From the NCBI RefSeq assembly GCF_900451095.1, contig NZ_UGHV01000001.1, positions 1,240,001 to 1,304,000 of the forward strand: a DNA stretch of 64,000 nucleotides. Direction: 5' to 3'. Made by a program: the position numbers and the translations under genes. The stretch is from Helicobacter canis. GTDB taxonomy: Bacteria; Campylobacterota; Campylobacteria; Campylobacterales; Helicobacteraceae. Position 1 is the first letter of the stretch; each line of letters begins with the position of its first letter. Below are positions 1 to 8,487 of this stretch, in pieces. The notes below the pieces were generated by a model. That model saw nothing but the letters and a program-made list of their open reading frames with translations, made no database searches and was not told the DNA's origin.

Positions 1-1162
1 CACATTTGCTCGCAAGGGTAAGCATTGCGTTTCTCATCATAGAGATAGAGTTAAAGAGCCCATAGGCAATCACTGGCTCAAATACATTGAGTTGCAATTG
101 TCCGCCTTCACTCGCAAAGCTCACAGTTACATCATTACCGATAACCGCATAGCACACTTGATTGACTACTTCTGGAATTACCGGATTTACTTTTCCGGGC
201 ATAATGGAGCTTCCGGGCTGCATTTTAGGTAGATTTATCTCATTTAGCCCAGCACGAGGTCCAGAGCTTAGTAGTCGTAAGTCATTGCATACTTTAGAGA
301 GTTTTACCGCTACTCTTTTTAGCACACCACTTACTTGCACATACGCGCCTGTATCTTGGGTGGCTTCAATCAAATCATCAGCAGTTTTGAAAGGGTGTCC
401 TGTAACTTCGCAAAGATATTTTTGCACGATTTTTGGATAGTCTGGGTGAGAGTTTATCCCTGTGCCGATTGCTGTGCCGCCCATATTGATTTCTGTTACA
501 AGGCTTCTTGCTTCTAGCACTCTAGTAATATCTTCGCCCATCATCACAGAAAAAGTATGAAACTCCTGCCCTAAAGTCATAGGCACAGCATCTTGGAGCT
601 GTGTGCGTCCCATTTTTAGCACATCTTTAAACTCTTTTGATTTATTTTCAAAGGATTTTTTAAGCACTTCCATATCTTTTGCAAGGGCTGAAAGCTCATC
701 ATAAAGGGCTACGTGAATAGCTGTTGGGTAAGAATCATTTGTAGATTGAGAGAGATTGACATGGTCATTTGGGTGGCAGTGTTGATAATCACCCTTTTTA
801 TGTCCCATAATCTCTAATGCAAGGTTTGCTACCACTTCATTGGTATTCATATTTGTGCTAGTCCCTGCGCCCCCTTGGATCATATCTACGACAAATTGGT
901 CGCGTAATTCCCCAGCGATAAGCCTATCACACGCTTTGCAAATAGCATCTTTTTTTGTGCTATCTAGTAGTTTTAGCTCATTATTTGCTAGAGCTGCTGC
1001 CTTTTTTACCTGTGCGAAAGCTTTGATAAAGCTTGGATAGCCACTGAGTTTATCACCTGTGATATTGAAGTTTTGCAATGCTCTAAAAGTTTGCACTCCA
1101 TAATACACATCATCAGCAATTTCTAGCTCCCCTATAAAATCGTGTTCTACGCGTTTTCCCAT
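1..1162 (-). CDS. aspA: Aspartate ammonia-lyase (aspartase), 3' end outside the window
   Basis: Converts L-aspartate to fumarate and ammonia in the cytosol, feeding fumarate respiration in Helicobacter. Translation from the ATG at 1162 gives MGKRVEHDFIGELEIADDVY and stays open for 387 codons to the window edge; the family is about 465-470 residues, so roughly the last 80 are missing. The fumarase/aspartase superfamily signature GSSIMPGKVNP is present near residue 320, and the GGAGTSTNMNTNEV block typical of aspartases lies near residue 98. An AAAGGAG ribosome binding site precedes the start. No damage is seen. Fumarase is the alternative, but these blocks favour aspartase. Confidence 0.95.
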   Translation of the reverse strand, partial: MGKRVEHDFIGELEIADDVYYGVQTFRALQNFNITGDKLSGYPSFIKAFAQVKKAAALANNELKLLDSTKKDAICKACDRLIAGELRDQFVVDMIQGGAGTSTNMNTNEVVANLALEIMGHKKGDYQHCHPNDHVNLSQSTNDSYPTAIHVALYDELSALAKDMEVLKKSFENKSKEFKDVLKMGRTQLQDAVPMTLGQEFHTFSVMMGEDITRVLEARSLVTEINMGGTAIGTGINSHPDYPKIVQKYLCEVTGHPFKTADDLIEATQDTGAYVQVSGVLKRVAVKLSKVCNDLRLLSSGPRAGLNEINLPKMQPGSSIMPGKVNPVIPEVVNQVCYAVIGNDVTVSFASEGGQLQLNVFEPVIAYGLFNSISMMRNAMLTLASKC

Positions 1163-1185
1163 AATAACTCCTTTGGGTGAAATGT

Positions 1186-1226
1186 GTTATCACAAGTGAT
1201 AACTTAGGCGTGATTCTAGCTTTATA
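1186..1226 (-). promoter_or_regulatory. Putative aspA promoter with an 18-bp palindrome in the leader
   Basis: On the minus strand a TATAAA box (plus positions 1221-1226) lies about 60 bp upstream of the aspA start. It is followed by a perfect inverted repeat, GTTATCAC-AA-GTGATAAC (1186-1203), that ends about ten bases before the ribosome binding site. The position suits an operator or a leader hairpin controlling aspA. The regulator is not identifiable from the sequence. Confidence 0.45.
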
Positions 1227-1286
1227 AACTAAAAATAATCTAAATCCACCCAACTTGCATCCCACTAGATCTAGATTCTAGCAAGC

Positions 1287-2138
1287 TTATTTCTTGCGCC
1301 ACTCGCTAAGGGCTACACCAAGCAGGGTAAGCGCGACTCCCACAAAGCCCATAAGCTCTATGCGCTCACCTAGTAAGATCATCGCCACAAAGATGGTGAT
1401 AATGGGGGTTAGATAGACATAGATATTTGTCTGTATCGCGCCAATGAGCGTGGTGGCGCGATTCCACAGGATAAAGCACAGCCCAGAGGCAAAAAAAGCG
1501 ACTATCAAAAGATTGATAGAGACTTTTGGATCGCTTAGGGCTGCTAGATTTGGAGAAAAGTCAAAGAGCAAAAACCCCGGGAGTAAAAACACTATCCCAT
1601 AAAAAATCATACGCCTTGTAATAAGCACCAAATCATACCCTCTAGCTAAGATCCTAACTATTAGCACCGAGTATGCCCCCCAGCCCAGCGCAGAGATCAG
1701 TGCTAGCACATCGCCCACAGGCTTAATGCTAAAGCCCTGACTAAGCAGTGCTACCCCAGCGATACACAGCACAAAGCCTAAGAAAAAGTTAATATAAGGC
1801 TTTTCTATCTGCAAGATAAAGCTAAATATCCCCGTAAATAGCGGCGCAGTAGCGATGATAATGCTCACATTTGAAGCGGTCGTTTGCTCCATAGCAAGAT
1901 TTAAAAATAAGTTATATATAGCTATCCCACATAGCCCAGCACAGGCGATCCTTAGCTCATCTTGAAGTGGCAAACGCAAGTATTTTGGGCGATAGAGTAG
2001 CAAGAAGCAATAGCCTAGTCCAAATTGCAAAATCAGCAGCTCAAAGGGTGAGAAATACCCTAGCAGGATCTTCACACATACATACAAAGCCGACCAGAAA
2101 AACACACTACTTAGCGCAAAAATATGTCCCTTTATCAT
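1287..2138 (-). CDS. EamA (DMT) family permease, candidate choline transporter LicB
   Basis: A 283-residue inner-membrane protein with about ten hydrophobic helices arranged as two EamA repeats, the architecture of drug/metabolite transporters. It starts at an ATG behind AAAGGAG. It lies 143 bp downstream of, and on the same strand as, the LicC-LicA fusion. In Haemophilus and Streptococcus the lic operon carries licB, a choline permease of this same superfamily, so choline uptake for that pathway is the best guess from context. EamA proteins transport many substrates, and nothing in the sequence alone proves choline. The gap upstream contains one R1 repeat. Confidence 0.7.
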   Translation of the reverse strand: MIKGHIFALSSVFFWSALYVCVKILLGYFSPFELLILQFGLGYCFLLLYRPKYLRLPLQDELRIACAGLCGIAIYNLFLNLAMEQTTASNVSIIIATAPLFTGIFSFILQIEKPYINFFLGFVLCIAGVALLSQGFSIKPVGDVLALISALGWGAYSVLIVRILARGYDLVLITRRMIFYGIVFLLPGFLLFDFSPNLAALSDPKVSINLLIVAFFASGLCFILWNRATTLIGAIQTNIYVYLTPIITIFVAMILLGERIELMGFVGVALTLLGVALSEWRKK

Positions 2139-2281
2139 CGCTACTCCTTTATGGGCTTTAGTCTTAAGATAGCATTAAACCCCGCCATAGAATTGTTTGC
2201 CCATAGAATTGTTTGCAATGTATCTCATACTAGAATCCACTTTTGCGTTGTGTAGTATCAAAGCTCGCTTGCAATGACAAT

Positions 2282-3787
2282 TCAGGGCGTTTTTTCAAAA
2301 GTGGATTCTAGGCTTTCAAGCTCTGCAAGATTATGTGAGAATCTAGCAAGATACATTCGCCCTAGATCGATCCTGTGATACACCCAGCCCCATAACGCCC
2401 AGATATAATTAGCCATTAGCTTGCCATATAGCACATCTGTGTAGGTGATGATTCTTTTTGCGCTAGCGTTGTAGTGGTGCAAAAGGGCTAGAATCTGGCT
2501 TTGACTAAGCTCTAGCTCGGCGGCTAGATTCCCAAGCTCCCACTCTATGCAAGAAAATCCAGCATACTCAAAGTCAATCAAAAGTAGCTCGCCATTGCTG
2601 GCGTTATAGAGGATATTGGGCAGCTGCAAATCTCTGTGGCATAGCACTAGCTCGCGCTTATCAAGAGTCTTGGCGATAGTCATAAGCCTTTTATGCTCTT
2701 GTGGGGTGGTGAGCTTGATATGGGCTAGGGCTTGATATTTAGCGATCTCATCACAGAGCAAAATAGGCTCAAAATGCGGGTAGGCAGTGTGCTTTATACT
2801 ATGGAGTGCTAGGAGCTTGCTTGCGATTTGCTCTAAAATCTCATCGCTAATTTGCGCAAAATCTAGGGGCTTATGATCGCTTAGATAATCACTCATTTTT
2901 ATCCCACTGCCATAAAATCTGGATTCTGGTGTGATGTGCAAGGGCGCGATAAGCTCTAGGATTTGTGCTTCTTTGTCTCTGTTGATGACTTGCTCTGTGT
3001 GTAGCCCCGGGATTCGTATCACTTGGGCGGTGTTTTGGAAGTGTATTAGGTAGTTGGTATTGGTGATACCAGCAAGTCGCGTGGCTCTGCCATCATCGGC
3101 GCATTGGCAGGCGATCTCCTCTGGGGTTAGCAAGGCGTGGTAGAGTGCGTCACTAAAGCTATCGATTTCTGTGTAGAGATCATCGTGGCAAAAGGCGTAG
3201 TAGTTGATTGCCCCTAGTGTATCTAGCACCGCTTGCTCCCAATAGTCATCTTTGTGGCATTGCTGCAACGCGTGAGTAAAAATACCTATATCGCGCTCAT
3301 TATCAAAATACGCGATCCCATCGCCATAGCCCTCTTTAGCATTTGTATCTATATCTAGGATTTTGTAGTTTTCATCAGTGATATAGCCCCACGCGGTGGT
3401 GTTTGGGGGGATTTTTTGCGCTAGGAATTGACAGGCGTTTTTCTTAAACAAGTGGCAAAATCCTTGCGTGATGTAGAGATCGCCATTTAGGATAATGCTC
3501 CCCTTGCATATATAGTCTTTGGCAAAGAGCAGGGACTGAGAGCTGTTGCATAGCTCATAGTCTGGGAAGACAAGCTGTGTCAAGCCCTGTGCTTTTGCTA
3601 TGGGGGCAAAAAGCTCGTGTTTATAGCCGCTTACTAGGATAATGTCTTTTACACCGCTTTGTCTTAGGTGCATAATCATATTTTCTAGCAGACTCACACC
3701 TCGGATCTCTAAAAGTGGCTTTGGCTTGGTGAGTGTCATAGGCTTTAAGCGCGTGCCTTTGCCAGCTGCTAGGATTATGGCTCTCAT
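2282..3787 (-). CDS. LicC-LicA fusion: phosphocholine cytidylyltransferase + choline kinase-like
   Basis: Residues 1-225 form an NTP-transferase domain: LAAGKGTRLKPMT at 6-18, KPKPLLEI at 21-28, NGD at 101-103. A distal WEQAVLDTLG...EIDSFSDA stretch resembles LicC rather than sugar nucleotidyltransferases. Residues 235-490 form an aminoglycoside-phosphotransferase/choline-kinase fold with the catalytic loop HRDLQLPN (384-391) and the metal site DFE (405-407). Together they could phosphorylate choline and make CDP-choline in the cytosol. The ATG overlaps the stop of the upstream YidC-sulfatase gene (ATGA), so the two are translationally coupled. The C-terminus ends in an R1-encoded LESTFEK. 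Ethanolamine, or a related phospho-alcohol, is an alternative substrate. Confidence 0.85.
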   Translation of the reverse strand: MRAIILAAGKGTRLKPMTLTKPKPLLEIRGVSLLENMIMHLRQSGVKDIILVSGYKHELFAPIAKAQGLTQLVFPDYELCNSSQSLLFAKDYICKGSIILNGDLYITQGFCHLFKKNACQFLAQKIPPNTTAWGYITDENYKILDIDTNAKEGYGDGIAYFDNERDIGIFTHALQQCHKDDYWEQAVLDTLGAINYYAFCHDDLYTEIDSFSDALYHALLTPEEIACQCADDGRATRLAGITNTNYLIHFQNTAQVIRIPGLHTEQVINRDKEAQILELIAPLHITPESRFYGSGIKMSDYLSDHKPLDFAQISDEILEQIASKLLALHSIKHTAYPHFEPILLCDEIAKYQALAHIKLTTPQEHKRLMTIAKTLDKRELVLCHRDLQLPNILYNASNGELLLIDFEYAGFSCIEWELGNLAAELELSQSQILALLHHYNASAKRIITYTDVLYGKLMANYIWALWGWVYHRIDLGRMYLARFSHNLAELESLESTFEKTP

Positions 3788-6276
3788 CGCTCGCGCTTTT
3801 TTGGAGTATGGGAGTGAAAAGTGGATTCTAGGCTTGTGGGGCTAGAATCCACTTTTTGCCAATTATGCGGATTATACATATCGCCTCTAACTTTATGGAA
3901 ATTATAGAGGATAAAGGCATTAGGCTTATGGTCTTCAAATCGCCAGCCTTGTGTGCTAAATGTGATGATCTCTCTATCATTTGGGTAATGCTCTAAAATA
4001 TTTGGGGCGACATTTGGGCAGCCTTGCTTAAGATTGGCGCAAAAAATCGTAGGAATATCATAATTAGCAATGAGCCTAGAGTCTTGTGCCATAGCTCCCT
4101 TGGCATTAAAAGGTTTATAAAAAAGCGGGATATGGTGCTTGCTTTTAGCGGGGAGAAAGGTTTTTTGCGCGCCGTGATCGGCTGTGATGAAAATCTCTGT
4201 ATTATCATATACGCCTAGCTCTTTTAGGCGATCTAGCATTTGCGCGACCCACATAAGAGCGCATTTTTCACTATTATAATGCCCTTGTGGCAGCCCAAAA
4301 GCTTCATCATTTGGCGAGATGAAGTCTGTGGAGTCAAAGCTGCATTGCGCATTTAGGGCATAGGGATTATGCGTGATAGAGTTGTGGATAAAGGTAAAGG
4401 TCGGGGCTGTGGCATTGGCACTGCTATGCTCTGCTAGGGCTTTCATCTCGCTAATTGGGCGAAGCGCGTAGTAGATCTGGGAGTGATTGGTCTGCAAATG
4501 CGCTGGGATAAAGAGCCACGCCCCACGCCGATACACATCGCGCCGTAGCTTGAAAGTCGATAAGCGGAAAATCCCAAAGGAAATAAGCTGATTCAGCGGG
4601 AGAGTCTGGCTCTCTTGGGTAGCATATAGCCCACGATATGGGCTATCAAAGAGAATATTTTGCGTGCTATCAAGGAGCGGGTAGAGGTGGGCTGGGTCTG
4701 TGGGGAAATCAAGCAAGGCGCGTGTGTCAAAGCCTGCTTTATGGAAGCTATTTAGCGTGCTGGCATAGCCTTGGGCTATGGCTTTGGCTAAAGGCTCTTG
4801 GCGAGCATTGATATGATACGCTGCATAATACTCCCCTGCAATCACGCTTGTAAGGGTGGGTAGGGTATCTTCCCCACTGCTAATGGCATTGCTAAAATCA
4901 ACAAACCCACTAAAATGCGAGCGTAGCTCATTATTTAGAAGCTTGTGTATCGTGTAGCCATCGGCGCGATCAAGCAATAGCACCAAGATATTTCTATGCT
5001 CTTTAGCAAAGTCCAAAATCTTATCACTGGTTTTTGTAGCAAGGGTAGCAAAGGCGGCGTTTTTCTGCGCATAAAGAGCTGCCTTGCTTGCATAAAAAAG
5101 CGCGCTAACTACTAGCACTATGCTTAGAATCTTATTGGCAGAGATGATGGCGCGCTGATAGCGTATGGCAAAGATTGCTAGGATAATGGCTGTGGGGATT
5201 GCGATATAGTCGATGAGCTTTTGAGTATCTGTGGCGATCACCGGGCGATCGAAGATAAAAAAGCTCATCGCCCCATAATCCCCCACGAAAATAAAGGTAT
5301 AGCTAAGAGCTAGCAAAAGCAGGGCTAGCAGCAGCGTGGCTAGAGTCTTTACAGCAAGCATTGGGAGAGAGAAGATGTGGTTGCATAGATAAATAAGCAC
5401 AAAGCTAGCGAGCAAATAGAATCCACAGAGACTAAGAAGCGTGGGGAGTATATCTGCTAGACTAAAGCTCCCTAGATCGCTTGTATAAAGCCCAAAAGGC
5501 GTGAAAACACACGCGAGCAAGCAGAGATTGCTAAGGATTAGGGCGATAGTGCTGCGATAGGGGGCTAGGGCTTGTGTGTCAAGCACTCTTGGTGTGCTTT
5601 TAGCTGGTGGATTCTTTGCTTTGGCGGATTTGTATAGCTCTTTTAATAGGGCAAAGCCCATATTGCAAGTCCAATACAGCACCAAAGAGCTAGGCATATC
5701 ATAAAGCAGCAGTAAAAAAAGCAAGGCTATGGCTATGCCCTGAATCTTTGCGCCTAGGCTTTTCGCGCTATATAGGGCGTTGATAAGCGTTAGGAGGGTC
5801 ATTAGCAGTGGTAAAATATGCACACTAAGCCCAAAGATCTCCACGCTATCTGGTGCTTTTAAATCGCTGATCCACAAAAAGCCCACGCCGTTTAAATAGC
5901 TAGCAGACTTGATGACCTCATACATCGCCCAGAAAAATGGCAGCTGCAGCCCCAAGCCCAAAAGCCCCCTTAGCGCGTAGATAGGGTGGTAGCTATGCTG
6001 GCGGTAAAGCGTGCGCGTAAAGGCATAGAGCTTGGCTCTACTATACACGCGCTTCCACGCTTTGATCCTAGTATCTAGCATAGCTTTTAGCTCGTTTTCT
6101 TCTTTTGCCTTTTGATCAGTGTAGAGAAAGAGCTTGAGTAAAAAGAGATTGACAAGCAGGCTTAGGGCAATGATGCTTAGTCCATAATTATGCGTAAGAA
6201 TATAGAGCTGATCTAGCCCAAAGCTAAGCACTTGCTGCAAAGGATAAATGAAGAGATAATACAAATACTCGCCCAT
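3784..6276 (-). CDS. YidC/Oxa1-like domain fused to a sulfatase-fold (alkaline phosphatase superfamily) domain
   Basis: 830 residues. The first ~215 match the YidC core: a first helix (31-50), a charged cytoplasmic loop (52-92), the hallmark region LYRQHSYHPIYALRGLLGLG to about 118, and a last helix with SLVLYWTCNMGFALLKELY (197-215). The position normally held by the insertase arginine in the first helix reads VNL (N43). Residues 240-400 add about five helices. Residues 428-800 are a sulfatase fold: NILVLLLDRADG (429-440), the likely nucleophile region SSGEDTLPTLTS (466-477), and ITADHG (697-702) with metal-type histidines near 713. LTA-synthase-like phosphoglycerol or phosphoethanolamine transferases share this fold. 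It starts three bases after the glycerophosphotransferase gene. I infer an inner-membrane enzyme that transfers a phospho-alcohol in the periplasm. Confidence 0.85.
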   Translation of the reverse strand: MGEYLYYLFIYPLQQVLSFGLDQLYILTHNYGLSIIALSLLVNLFLLKLFLYTDQKAKEENELKAMLDTRIKAWKRVYSRAKLYAFTRTLYRQHSYHPIYALRGLLGLGLQLPFFWAMYEVIKSASYLNGVGFLWISDLKAPDSVEIFGLSVHILPLLMTLLTLINALYSAKSLGAKIQGIAIALLFLLLLYDMPSSLVLYWTCNMGFALLKELYKSAKAKNPPAKSTPRVLDTQALAPYRSTIALILSNLCLLACVFTPFGLYTSDLGSFSLADILPTLLSLCGFYLLASFVLIYLCNHIFSLPMLAVKTLATLLLALLLLALSYTFIFVGDYGAMSFFIFDRPVIATDTQKLIDYIAIPTAIILAIFAIRYQRAIISANKILSIVLVVSALFYASKAALYAQKNAAFATLATKTSDKILDFAKEHRNILVLLLDRADGYTIHKLLNNELRSHFSGFVDFSNAISSGEDTLPTLTSVIAGEYYAAYHINARQEPLAKAIAQGYASTLNSFHKAGFDTRALLDFPTDPAHLYPLLDSTQNILFDSPYRGLYATQESQTLPLNQLISFGIFRLSTFKLRRDVYRRGAWLFIPAHLQTNHSQIYYALRPISEMKALAEHSSANATAPTFTFIHNSITHNPYALNAQCSFDSTDFISPNDEAFGLPQGHYNSEKCALMWVAQMLDRLKELGVYDNTEIFITADHGAQKTFLPAKSKHHIPLFYKPFNAKGAMAQDSRLIANYDIPTIFCANLKQGCPNVAPNILEHYPNDREIITFSTQGWRFEDHKPNAFILYNFHKVRGDMYNPHNWQKVDSSPTSLESTFHSHTPKKRER

Positions 6277-6279
6277 TAT

Positions 6280-7815
6280 CTATGCTCCTTGCTTATTAAG
6301 CTTATGTGCTTTGGATACTTTGGCTTGGTGTGCGGAGAGGGGGATAGGATCTAAGCTTACTTGTGTGCTAGATTCTAGGGCTGGTGTGGCTAGGATCTTT
6401 TGTATGGCTAGGATTCTTTTGTGTAAGGGGAGATTGTGTCCTAGGCTGGATTCTAGGATCTGGCTTTCTATCGCAAGCAATGCCTGCGCACTCTGCTCAC
6501 CTCCGCTTCCTTGGAAATGCCACAATTCTTGCTTCATCGCTCGCAAGCTTTCTTGCATAGAGTCTTTATCACTAAGCATAGATTCTATGATTGTGGGGAG
6601 GTGGTGGAGATCTTTTGGGTGGAATTGCCTGCCTATGCGAGGCAGCGCGCTTTGCACCCACGGAGTAGGGTAGATGTCTTCTAAATCATAGCCGATGTTG
6701 CAGAAGCGAAATTCTGGCGTTAGCACGGGCTTTTCAAACAAGCACACAAAGTCAAACAACACCCCAGAAAAATCCCCAATCATCACATCAGCAGCATCTA
6801 GTGCATAGATATTATCTCTATTGCTATCCCATACGATATTTTTACAATGCTTGGTGCGCTCTTGTAGCTCTTGCAAAATGCTAGTCTCGCTTAGGTAGCT
6901 TTGTGGGTGGGGGCGGATAATGAGCTGGAATCTTGTATTGATAAAGGGCTTTATGATAGCAAAGCCATATTTACTAAGCAGGGCTTCACGCCCCCAAGAA
7001 GGAGCAATAAGGATAGTGGGAGCGATAAGGATAGTGGGAGCGGTGGGGGTAGTTGTGGTCGCGCTAGATTCTAGGGGGTATGCCTTTTTGCTCTCTAGTT
7101 GGGCACTCGTGGCAAAAGTGGATTCTAGGAGATTTAGGCTTGTTTCATCACCGCTTTGGGATTCTAGCCCGCAAGCTGAATCCTTTGAAAAAGTGGATTC
7201 TAGGGCGGCTTTGGGGCTTTGGCTAGAATCCACTTTTTGATTATGGTTTTGGGTGGCTTTTTGCTGTGGGAAAAAGGCGAATTTTTCTTGTGAGTGTCGA
7301 TAGTCTTGGAGCTTTTGGGCTAGGACATCTAGGTAGGTGCAGCCTGTGATGATGACTTGCTTGTGTTTAAGGGCGCGTTTAGATTCTACTTGGCGGATAA
7401 AATCCGTGTGTATAGGGGAGTTTGTCAAAACACTATCAAAATAATCTAGCGCGAAAATCTCATAAATATCGATATGTGGAAGCGAGTGGATAATGTGGCA
7501 GTAGTGCTTGACACCCTTGCTGCGCTTGATTTGCAGCACATCTAGCTGCGGGGTAGTCATCACGACTAGATCGGCTTTTAGGCTGTTTAGCTGGGCTATG
7601 GCGGCGTTGCTATTGCTATCGCCTATGTAGGCAAATGTGGCATTTGGATTTTTGGGTGGGCTAATGTGGTAGAGATCGTAGTCTTCTTGTGATGAGGTGA
7701 GATAGGTGTAGGGATAGTCAAATTGATCTAGGGCAAGAAGAATGGGCGAGAAGACATTGTGGTATTGCTTACCCTCGCTATAAAAGACAAGCGTGTGGGT
7801 ATCGCGCTTGCGCAA
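6280..7815 (-). CDS. CDP-glycerol glycerophosphotransferase-family (TagB/TagF-like) domain, phase-variable
   Basis: 511 residues from a TTG, though the true N-terminus is probably the upstream membrane ORF joined through the G9 tract. It has family motifs HIIHSLPHID (107-116), RPHPQS (301-306) and ADVMIGDFSGVLFDF (342-356), expected for transfer of glycerol-phosphate from CDP-glycerol onto a lipid-linked acceptor. Residues about 192-262 are a repeat-derived insertion rich in LESTF/KVDSS modules, plus a short TILIAP tandem duplication. No ribosome binding site precedes the TTG. With 7 or 10 Gs the upstream 63-residue ORF reads straight into this frame; with the 9 seen here it does not. Confidence 0.85.
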   Translation of the reverse strand: MRKRDTHTLVFYSEGKQYHNVFSPILLALDQFDYPYTYLTSSQEDYDLYHISPPKNPNATFAYIGDSNSNAAIAQLNSLKADLVVMTTPQLDVLQIKRSKGVKHYCHIIHSLPHIDIYEIFALDYFDSVLTNSPIHTDFIRQVESKRALKHKQVIITGCTYLDVLAQKLQDYRHSQEKFAFFPQQKATQNHNQKVDSSQSPKAALESTFSKDSACGLESQSGDETSLNLLESTFATSAQLESKKAYPLESSATTTTPTAPTILIAPTILIAPSWGREALLSKYGFAIIKPFINTRFQLIIRPHPQSYLSETSILQELQERTKHCKNIVWDSNRDNIYALDAADVMIGDFSGVLFDFVCLFEKPVLTPEFRFCNIGYDLEDIYPTPWVQSALPRIGRQFHPKDLHHLPTIIESMLSDKDSMQESLRAMKQELWHFQGSGGEQSAQALLAIESQILESSLGHNLPLHKRILAIQKILATPALESSTQVSLDPIPLSAHQAKVSKAHKLNKQGA

Positions 7816-7820
7816 GGGGT

Positions 7821-8012
7821 TTAGAGACTTCGCCCCCCCCCTACCACGATTTGAACAGCCTTATAAAAGATACTTTTAGAGAGAAAGATGATTGAGGCAA
7901 TAAGCGCGATAAATGATGATAAAAGCAGTGATCCCGTGCTTGGGTCAAGGTAGGCAAAGCAGCAGGTATAGCTAGCACAAAGTAGCAGGCTAAGTCGTGA
8001 TATGCTATGCAT
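7821..8012 (-). CDS. N-terminal membrane anchor of the glycerophosphotransferase, cut off by the G9 tract
   Basis: A 63-residue frame with an AAAGGGA ribosome binding site. It has a signal-like first helix, then AYLDPSTGSLLLSSFIA and a second helix, ending VQIVVGGGRSL at a stop just past the poly-G tract. A YLDP-T-GS segment followed by a helix is a pattern I associate with small membrane proteins or N-termini near phospho-alcohol polymer genes. If the tract had 10 (or 7) Gs, the frame would continue through AKSLNPLRKRDTHTL into the transferase, giving about 575 residues. The current length therefore leaves the enzyme without its anchor and start. Confidence 0.7.
   Translation of the reverse strand: MHSISRLSLLLCASYTCCFAYLDPSTGSLLLSSFIALIASIIFLSKSIFYKAVQIVVGGGRSL
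7833..7841. repeat. C9 (minus G9) contingency tract
   Basis: Nine Cs on the plus strand at the junction of the membrane-anchor ORF and the glycerophosphotransferase ORF. Translating both frames shows that 7 or 10 units are needed to fuse them, so this copy reads as phase-off. Confidence 0.85.
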
Positions 8013-8487
8013 TTTTCCCTTTCGGTAGTGGTTTTTATGTTTGGCTTGGCGTTATTAGAGTTGCACTCATCGCGTTTGTTGTTTTCTAAAGAAACATCGG
8101 CTTGCGCCGAGCGTTTTACTTGTTTTCTAAAGAAACTTCGCTTCGCTTGTTTTCTAAAGAAACTTAGCACGCGGCTTGCGCCTTGCACCGCTTCGCTTGC
8201 ATTGCCACGCTCGTTATACTCGCTCGTAATGACAGATCCTTGTCATCGCCTTGCGTTAGCACAGCGTGGCGATCCAAATGCAATCTTAGAATCCCAAGCA
8301 GAAAAAACGCGCAAAGGCTAGAATCCACTTTTGTAAAAGTGGATTCTAGCCGCACTCTAAAACCCCTAAAATCTCTAAGCCCTAGAATCCACATTTCTAA
8401 ACATTGCCAAGATAGGCGGCTATAAACTCTAGACCCTAGCTTTCTCTAGGTAAAAGTTTATCGCAGGACCAGCTATGCCTAAAGGAC
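8013..8487. repeat. Gene-free stretch made of R1, R2 and R3 repeats
   Basis: The space between rpsR and the polymer locus has no credible gene. It holds R3-type units (TTTCTAAAGAAAC...) at about 8085-8165, an R2 palindrome at about 8195-8235 ending in TAATGACAG, an R2-like unit at 8240-8275, the perfect R1 inverted pair at 8318-8349, and an imperfect R1 near 8382. Overlapping open frames here on both strands encode only repeat peptides. Confidence 0.7.
8318..8349. terminator. Perfect R1 inverted pair, possible bidirectional terminator
   Basis: CTAGAATCCACTTTT, a two-base loop, then AAAAGTGGATTCTAG: a 15-bp perfect stem between two minus-strand transcription units. Paired uptake-type repeats act as terminators in Neisseria and Haemophilus. 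That role is inferred here from the geometry alone. Confidence 0.4.

Noticed and set aside
7021-7240. Long opposite-strand frames inside the glycerophosphotransferase and other repeat-bearing genes
   Set aside because: R1-R3 modules are open in several frames on both strands, so such frames arise automatically and do not indicate overlapping genes.
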